A stretch of DNA of 64,000 nt from Arctopsyche grandis (Eukaryota > Arthropoda > Insecta > Trichoptera > Hydropsychidae), in NCBI RefSeq assembly GCF_051622035.1, contig NC_135360.1, positions 33,311,206 to 33,375,205 on the forward strand, given 5' to 3'. Within the stretch, counting starts at the first letter, position 1; each line of letters begins with the position of its first letter. The notes beneath the pieces were generated by a model. It saw nothing but the letters and a program-made list of their open reading frames with translations, did no database searches and was not told where the DNA came from. Both the position numbers and the translations under genes were made by a program. Positions 57,701 to 64,000 of the stretch are shown here, one piece after another.

Positions 57701-60440
57701 TTTTTGTTTTAGATAAGTGAATTGTACGATATGGTGAAGAAGACGGAAGGCATATCGCACACTCAAATCCTCGAAAGGATGCAAGCTCTTGAAGCTTTAC
57801 ATAAGCAAGGTAAATTTAATATAACCGTTTTGTCGTTAATTACAATTAATGCACCGTTATTAGGGCTGTATAGAAATACTGTACTATAAGACAAATTTGT
57901 TCGCGGATAATGAATGATAAAGTGAACCCACATTATTATTGCTATAGTCGATCTAGTGAGTCTTAAATAATTCTTAAGAGGGCTGGACAGCAGCGCCTTG
58001 TCAATACAAACGTACTATACTTCTCCCTTCCTCAATTATGGCACTAGAGAAATTATTTTTTAATATGCTATGTATATCCACCATTGGGGTGCATCTATCG
58101 TTTTATTTTTTTGATTAATTATTTTTTATATGAGCTAGGAGCCGCCAAACATCTATAAAATCGCCTCTTTTTTACACCCACGAAACGAGTCCAGCGTGCT
58201 TGTTTAACGGTCGATTTAAAAAAAAATACGCCGATAGATGCACAGAAAGTATCTTTCTCATACTGATGATGAAATTTTTTTAAAAATTGGTCCAGTCTTG
58301 GAGGAGAAAATAGGAGAATACGAAACCTCGATTTTGTCAATTTAAAATACGTTTTATCTGGTCGAAGCGCAACTGTCGCAGTCACTCAATATATATATTG
58401 ATATATATTGTCGCATTCACTCAATATATACATACACTCAATATATATATCGATGAAAGGAACGGTAACAAAATTAAGGTTTCAGGTGTACAGCCCTCTT
58501 AAGGACGTAAAATATATTTTTTTTAATCATGGTTGTGGCTATTTGTAGGTACTATATCTGCGACAGGCGCAAAGTCTTCTGCGCATGCGCGTGAACTTGC
58601 ATTTAATGTATGCTAGACTTGTTTAATCAATTGTTCATTATACATGAGGCAAATAAATTTCACACGTTATTATAATAGATTTATATCATTTAGCTAGTTC
58701 GCGGCTTGTACTTGTATGTAGGTATTATACGTTGTATATGATAATAATTTTCTAACAATTAATAATATTAACTAATTTGGATTATACTTTACTCTACGTT
58801 CGTTCGTTCGAGTTCGAACTAAATTTTAAGAGGTTTAAAACAAAATTTTAACAGTAAACACGCTGACAGTGACAATTCACGCGCATGCGCAGAAGGCTTT
58901 GCGGCTGTCACAGATATAGTACCTACAAATAGCCAATAATTCGCAGATATAGTACCTGCAAATAGCCAGTAATTTGCAGATATAGTAGCTGCAAATAGCC
59001 ACAACCTTTAATTGTTTAACTACATATATAATATTATTACAATATAATTCAATGCAACGTCTTTAATAATATTACTGTAAGTTATGCTGTCCATAACATG
59101 ACGTTGACAATTACTTTTACCGTCTAAAAAAATATAAATTTCCATTAATATAATATATTTATATACGTATTCCATAAATAAATTAATAATATCAACGACT
59201 TACGTATTTTATGTTTTTTTTTATTTTATAATGTAAATATTTCAAAATACGAAACAGCGGAGCGGAGACTAAACAATATTTTATTCCGATGTTTCTTCTA
59301 TTGCTTGTGATTCTTTATTGTTTTAAAATACTTATAATTAATAATCTAGCGAATTTTAAAATCAAAAATATACTTTTTTTTATGCAGTTTTGAGCTTTAT
59401 TGAGCCAGTTTTATATTTCACTACATTATCAAGGATTGGTTTTCTATCTCAATGTTTTATTTTATTTTATTTTAATATACTAATTCGAACGATACGCTAG
59501 AGTAGTAATCTTTATTCTACATCTCGCTCTTGCATCATGCATACTGTCGTCAATAACAGCATTTTTAACTCAATTTAAAATCATTTACCGAAAACCAATC
59601 CTTCTAAACATAGTGAAATGTAAAACTGGCCCAATGGATAAAAAAAAGTATATTTTTAAACGCTTAGACGCCCAGCCGACGCGCTGAGCGTATAATAGAT
59701 ACGGCTGTTTGCGCCTTAAGGCGCTCTGGGCAGCTAAGCGGTTAACTTTTAAAATTCGCTAGATAAATAATTAAAAGTATTTTAAAGCAATAAAAAATCG
59801 TAATCAATAGAAAAAACATCTGAGTATTGATTCTAATACTCACTTTTAGCACAGAAATAACAGATTTTGAGTTAAATACTGCAAAAGTCAGAAAACTGTT
59901 GCATCTTTTCAAACGCTCATATATCCCATAATCGAGAGCAAACCAACAAAAATCAATTTCATATTCGAATTCAGTGGATCAAACTTAGTAACGATTGATT
60001 AGTCTCCGCTCCGGTATTTTTTTTTGTTACTCAGTTTAATTAGAGACCTGAATTTTTGGCATTTTGCGACAAAATTGTTACTATTGTCTAAAAATTGTCA
60101 TTTTTTTTGGTCATGCTAGCTAAATTATGTTTCAAAGTATTGAAATGATCTTTATGTCGGAAACCCATTGAACGACTTTAATATAAAAAAAATCACACTG
60201 ACTGTACGTACAATCACGATCAGTTGGATTTCAATGTTTCAATTGTATATTTTTGCAGCGAGCGACTTTGGCAGATCAGTCAACGAGCTTCAAGCTTTGC
60301 AAAACACCATCACGGCCAGCGTGCAGAACAACAAAACCCTGCTGCAGGGCGTGCAAGAGATATTCGCCAACAACCTCGATCATATTCAAAAAGAAATCAA
60401 GAAGCTCGACGAACGAATCTCCAGTCTGACCAAGAAATAA
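54732..60440 (+). CDS. DCTN2: Dynactin subunit 2 / dynamitin (373 aa, 8 exons)
   Basis: The p50 dynamitin subunit of dynactin links the shoulder to the Arp1 filament and is needed for dynein cargo transport and spindle function. Exons are 54732-54767, 55083-55285, 55362-55497, 55585-55691, 57187-57309, 57398-57635, 57713-57809 and 60259-60440. They give 1122 nt, 374 codons with stop. [29 protein letters not shown] is the classic N-terminus. ETPLQRLQRLKCETTDLLEE, LVQTTRLAQLEHRLHKLESA, VGPIPDKMERVAGS and NDPERDQKISELYDMVKKTE are conserved coiled-coil regions. The C-terminus is FANNLDHIQKEIKKLDERIS plus SLTKK. Introns 4 and 7 (1.5 and 2.4 kb) are packed with MITEs; the other introns are short. 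AATAAA at 60627-60632 is a good polyadenylation signal. Confidence 0.95.
56045..56525. mobile_element. piggyBac-like MITE (481 bp), TTAA-flanked
   Basis: TTAA at 56041-56044 and 56526-56529. Ends CCCTTTGCGCGCGGC and GCCGCGGGCAAACGG. Confidence 0.7.
56571..56881. mobile_element. piggyBac-like MITE (311 bp), TTAA-flanked
   Basis: TTAA at 56567-56570 and 56882-56885. Ends CCTTTCCACCGCGTACG and CGCGGGCAAAGGG. The duplicated host copy at 55965-55985 shows the unoccupied TTAA. Confidence 0.7.
57973..58503. mobile_element. TIR element with AAGAGGGCTG ends (about 530 bp)
   Basis: Ends TTAAGAGGGCTGGACA and TGTACAGCCCTCTTAA. The interior has TCAATATATA tracts and a minus-strand frame of 88 codons (58385-58119) that is also open in the copy starting at 63614. 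Confidence 0.65.
58531..59006. mobile_element. TIR element with a tandemly repeated right end
   Basis: GGTTGTGGCTATTTGTAGGT at the left mirrors AATAGCCACAACC at the right. At 58912-59003 the terminal unit AGATATAGTACCTGCAAATA.. is repeated three times with period of about 33 bp. Inner GCGCATGCGC motifs also mirror. Confidence 0.6.
59490..60050. repeat. Dispersed repeat, second copy
   Basis: Parallel to 12440-12900 (AACTCAATTTAAAATCATTT; AATCAATAGAAAAAACATCT; CGAATTCAGTGGATCAAA). It is interrupted by an 82-bp TTAA-flanked insertion. Confidence 0.55.
59659..59740. mobile_element. Tiny TTAA-flanked MITE (82 bp)
   Basis: TTAA at 59655-59658 and 59741-59744. Ends ACGCTTAGACGCCCAG and CTGGGCAGCTAAGCGG are inverted. 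The paralog near 12611-12625 lacks it. Confidence 0.6.
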
Positions 60441-60626
60441 CCATATTGTCGATTTATTTATTGAAAACGTTTACACGTTTATGTATGTAATCATACATTT
60501 TTGATTTGCGAACGCTAGGAATGCTCTCAAACATGTATTGTGATTATTTAGATCGTCGAAGCGGAGCAACGTTCCAAGTTTACATTTATTTTCACCGTAT
60601 TTAGCACCTCGTATAATTATCATATG

Positions 60627-60632
60627 AATAAA
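60627..60632 (+). promoter_or_regulatory. Polyadenylation signal of DCTN2
   Basis: AATAAA 187 bases after the stop codon, followed by AT-rich sequence. The stretch from here to 61390 shows no gene. Confidence 0.5.
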
Positions 60633-61392
60633 AAAGCTAACTTATAATTTTATAAACGATTAAATGCTTACAATGTAACACTTTTCATATCTATAAAAAT
60701 AATAATTTATATGAAATATTTTTGGGCGGAGTAGGTAGTACGTTAGTCATGCAAAGTTTGTACTTTTGAAAGAAACTAAATAAAAAAAAAGCTTTTTATT
60801 AAAATATTTATCTAAAAAAGCGTTTTATTTCACGTGAATAGCACACAATGTGTTGCTATCGCATTTTATTTCAGTCAAAGATGTATCTATGGTAACAATT
60901 AGCTTGTTTGCAACAAGCATTTGTATTGAATATATACTTCATCCAGAAGACACAAAAATTTCGATTGTAAGTATGAATGCTTTTCTTATCATTTAGAGTG
61001 TCATAGAGTCGATTGACACAATTTAGAATGCTCTGTTTGACACCAAATGTCGTTTTTGATACTACGTACATTAAATATTCAGTTTCCTGCTTCTATTACA
61101 TGTTACTAATTTCCAGTTTGCCAGTAGAATATTTCTCGCATGGTTTAGATCCTTTTTGCAGACCCATGTTGTATGAAATTTGACTTGAATATTATGTATC
61201 TACATACGTATGTAGATTCGAGCAAAGTGAGGTTCATTTCACTTTCACCGAGGGATTTTTGTCTTTCTGATTGTGAAACGTTAAACTGATGTCAAATGGC
61301 AGAGCTATGAATACTTCTTGTCTCTCAACCACAATAGGATTGAAGAGTTCCAAGAAGAATGCTCTGATTAGTGGCGCAATTTCGAGAAATCT

Positions 61393-61533
61393 CAATTTTC
61401 AAAGGCGCTCAAGAAGAGCTTATGCAGTAGATTTCCATACTAAAGGTTTAGCACCTTCGGATAACATACAAATACCTTTTGACGCTTTTTTGTGAAATTC
61501 TATTGCTTTAGTTCATCTTGAGCATCTTTAAAA
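61393..61533. mobile_element. TIR MITE, second copy of the 10960-11097 family
   Basis: TTTTCAAAGGCGCTCAAGAA and CATCTTGAGCATCTTTAAAA form the inverted ends. CACCTTCGGATAACATACAA is shared with the first copy. Confidence 0.55.
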
Positions 61534-61801
61534 GCATCTAAAAATGTCTCGAGACATCACTGGATTAGTCAACCATTTCTTTATGAGTCTTAAGATGATG
61601 ATAGATCTTTAATCAATTATGATTGAAATCTTATAGCGTGTAGGTATTCTTCATCCAACAGATGGGAAGGCGTTCTGAAACGTGTCAGTTGTTTTAATGT
61701 TTCATTTGTATTTACTTCGTTGAGCATTATCGCTTATAAGATGACTACGATGATAAGAATTTTCAAAAATTAAAATATAATATATGCATTTTATTATATA
61801 G

Positions 61802-62262
61802 ATGTCGTGGGGACTTCCGAAACTGCCTGGCTTTTCATTCGAAGACGTGACCAAGACAAACTTTCACGTACCTCGTAAGATAGATTACGTTAATGGATAT
61901 CCCATAGTCCGGTGTGACGGAAGAGCCGTAGGCGGTAGTTCTATGGATGCTGATGGCTCTAATTATATAGACGTCAGCGATGCGTTGAAGTAATCTAAAA
62001 AATCCTATTTACAATATTCTTCTAGTGTTGAGATTATTATAAAAATTTCTTCATTGGCAGTTTTGATCCATCGTTGATGTACGGCCGAACTAAAGATGAT
62101 TCGATTCCGATTCCAAAACCTCACTGGGTGAGATTCGACAAGAAGTTTTTAACATTCAAAGGTCACTTCGTGCAAGAATTTCCCGAGCTTACAATACGGA
62201 AAATCATTTTGATATATTACCTGGAAGATGATACAATAACTGTCGTGGAGCCTCACATTCAT
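61802..62262 (+). CDS. EF-hand domain-containing EFHC1/EFHC2-like protein, first two exons
   Basis: EFHC proteins bind inside axonemal doublet microtubules of cilia and flagella and carry three DM10 domains (family knowledge). Exon 1 (61802-61989) gives MSWGLPKLPGFSFEDVTKTN, then YVNGYPIV, the family's LPGxSF..tKt.FH..q..Y.NGY start. Exon 2 (62061-62262) gives FDPSLMYG, then KPHWVRFDKKFLTFKGHFVQ, RIRKIxxYYLEDDT-like wording and VEPHIH. This is the first part of DM10 domain 1. The join has correct phase (AA|T). The donor after HIH is GTATGT. Later exons lie beyond the window; the following intron hosts a hAT element. EFHC1 and EFHC2 cannot be told apart from this part. Confidence 0.85.
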
Positions 62263-62452
62263 GTATGTTCAACTGTTGTAATATAGAGTGGGTCAATTAG
62301 ACTAACGGTGTCTTGAATATGAACACTTTTATTGAAAAGTAAATATTTAACTAATTAAAATCAAACTAAGCATATTAGCAAATATTGTCCATCACTTTCT
62401 TTAGTGTAATCTCTGAATTTCGTTGAATATTTGCTTGGATGTTGTACTATAA

Positions 62453-63468
62453 CAGTGGTTTCTGTGGACCCCCAGGGGACCCTGTGACCACTGAGGGGGT
62501 CTGTGGCAAATTAAAAATAAGTTGGGGGTGTCTACGAAAGGTTTAATATAAATAAAATATTTGTGACAAAAATATCTGTGCATTGTGTCATTCATCGACA
62601 CCATTTAGTTGGCAAAAATCTTAGTGATCGTTTGCATAGCTCACTAGATTATGTTATTAGAGCAGTCAATACAATCAAAAGGAGTGCTTTAAATGAGAAA
62701 TTATTTGCTTAGCTTTGTTTGGAAAATGATGAAGACTATAATCATTTACTATTTAACATCGAAGTTCGTTGGTTGTCTAGAAGTGCATGTGGGGGGTCGG
62801 TTTTATGCACTCTTTGATTCAGTGTTGGAATTCCAGGAAAGTAAAGACAATGAATTGAGGCTCAATTTAATTAATTCAAGAATTGACATAGCTTATATGA
62901 CTGACTCATTTGCCAAATTTAACGAAACCATTTTGAAGCTACAAGGGGACCAATTAAATTTAATCAAAACTAAAAGTGTAATATTTGCGTTTGTTACAAA
63001 AAAAATTCTACACAAACAAAACTTGGGGAGACGGGGAACACTCTCAGTTCCTAAATCTTTCAAAATTGCAAAAACGAGATGAAGATTTGCTTGCTTATTG
63101 TCGACACTTAACGGCTCTTCATTCTGACCTCAGCCAAAGATTTGAAGAAATTCTTCACTTGGTTATCACAGATTGGATGTTGATCCCTTTTGCAAGTAGA
63201 ACCACAAACTTAGATGAATCCATACTAATACAATTTATTGAATTATCCACAAATGAGGAGCTGAAACCAATGTTTGAACAAGAATACCACAAATTCCGGT
63301 TACAAAAACAGATACCAATTTTATATCCTGCATTATGGGTCACTGCACAGAAGCTGTTGATTGCTTTCCCATCTTCATATTTAGTAGAACGTGGATTTAG
63401 TGCAGTTATGAATCTCATGTTTGCTTTAAGAGGGGGTTCATGGGCAAAATAAGTTTGGGAGCCACTGT
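62453..63468 (+). mobile_element. Degenerate hAT transposon (ZBED/FAM200-like transposase remnant)
   Basis: Ends CAGTGGTTTCTGTGG and GTTTGGGAGCCACTG. The 8-bp flanks TACTATAA and TTCCATAA agree at 6 of 8. The remnant frames 62693-63082 and 62985-63452 include GRFYALFDSVLEF and YPALWVTAQKLLIAFPSSYL, then VERGFSAV, the C-terminal hAT dimerisation region. The frame shifts in the overlap and the N-terminal half is missing, so it is dead. Confidence 0.75.
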
Positions 63469-63548
63469 TCCATAACTTCTGGATTGTTTGAGGTTGATAA
63501 ACATACTGTCTCCTTTAATTAATGTGTTCATTTTCAAGACACTAGTCC

Positions 63549-63613
63549 AGTGATTCTTAACCTTGTTGGAGATACTGACCTCCACCAGTTTCAAATGCGC
63601 ATTCACCGAACCC
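63549..63613. repeat. End fragment of the 24694-25238 hAT-like MITE
   Basis: CAGTGATTCTTAACCTTGTT and AATGCGCATTCACCGAACCC are the inverted right end of that element. It is cut at CTTCTT by the next insertion. Confidence 0.6.
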
Positions 63614-64000
63614 TTCTTAAGAGGGCTGTACACCCGAAACCTTAATTTTGTTACCGTTCCTTTCTTCGATATATATATTGAGTGTATGTATATATTGAGT
63701 GAATGCGACAATATATATCAATATATATATATTGAGTGAATGCGACAGTTGCGCTTCAACCAGATAAAACGTATTTTAAATTGACAAAATCGAGGTTTCG
63801 TATTCTCCTATTTTCTCCTCCAAAACTGGACCAATTTTTAAAAAAAGTTCATCATCGGTATGAGAAAGATACTTTCTGTGCATCTATCGGCGTATTTTTT
63901 TTTAAATCGACCGTTAAATAAGCACGCTGGACTCGTTTCGTGGGTGTAAAAAAGAGGCGATTTTATAGATGTTTGGCGGCTCCTAGCTCCTATAAAAAAT
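63614..64000. mobile_element. AAGAGGGCTG-ended element, truncated by the window edge
   Basis: AAGAGGGCTGTACACCCGAA.. through the TATATATTGAGTG tracts parallels 57973-58503 in reverse orientation. The 61-codon frame 63736-63921 matches the 88-codon frame there almost residue for residue. Confidence 0.65.

Overview
The window is AT-rich eukaryotic DNA with short introns, C2H2 zinc-finger genes (one with a ZAD-type N-terminus) and a dense layer of LTR, LINE, SINE and DNA-transposon remnants. This fits an insect, probably holometabolous. I cannot name the species from the sequence. Exon boundaries below come from reading GT/AG sites and checking that phases stay open and that the protein matches the family.

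Host genes in order: the 3' part of MCM3 (+, 74-2929); a 14-finger C2H2 gene (-, 10006-18027); EMC2 (+, 24199-26686), convergent with TRMT11 (-, 27378-31346); the ribosome-biogenesis gene ppan (-, 35475-37544); a small putative secreted protein (-, about 41227-41763); PPCS of coenzyme A synthesis (-, 42975-45421); a 12-finger ZAD gene (-, 49892-51378); dynactin subunit 2 (+, 54732-60440); and the first two exons of an EFHC-type DM10 gene (+, 61802 to beyond the window). These are mostly unrelated housekeeping genes and do not form a pathway cluster. Each spliced model except the two that run off the window gives an exact open frame, so the host genes look functional.

The rest is mobile DNA. 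It includes a nearly whole piggyBac transposon (32078-34924, TTAA target, one frameshift); several small TTAA-flanked relatives; at least nine solo-LTR-like copies of one family or related families, several with 4-bp ATAT/ATAC target duplications and none with an internal region; a three-deep nest at 18.5-21.5 kb (MITE > LINE > piggyBac-like element and LTR elements); hAT-like MITEs with exact 8-bp duplications; a MITE with 9-bp duplications for which the window also holds an unoccupied paralogous site; two Jockey-like LINE 3' ends with 13-bp duplications; RTE-like and other LINE pieces; a tRNA-derived SINE family; and several long foldback palindromes. An inverted repeat of about 0.7 kb brackets the ZAD gene.

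I found no CRISPR array, rRNA, convincing functional tRNA or defence operon, and no clear new biological system. The most distinctive items are the near-intact piggyBac, the element/empty-site pair, the recombinant LTR nest, the inverted repeat around the ZAD gene, and a frame-preserving 69-bp intron in the 14-finger gene.
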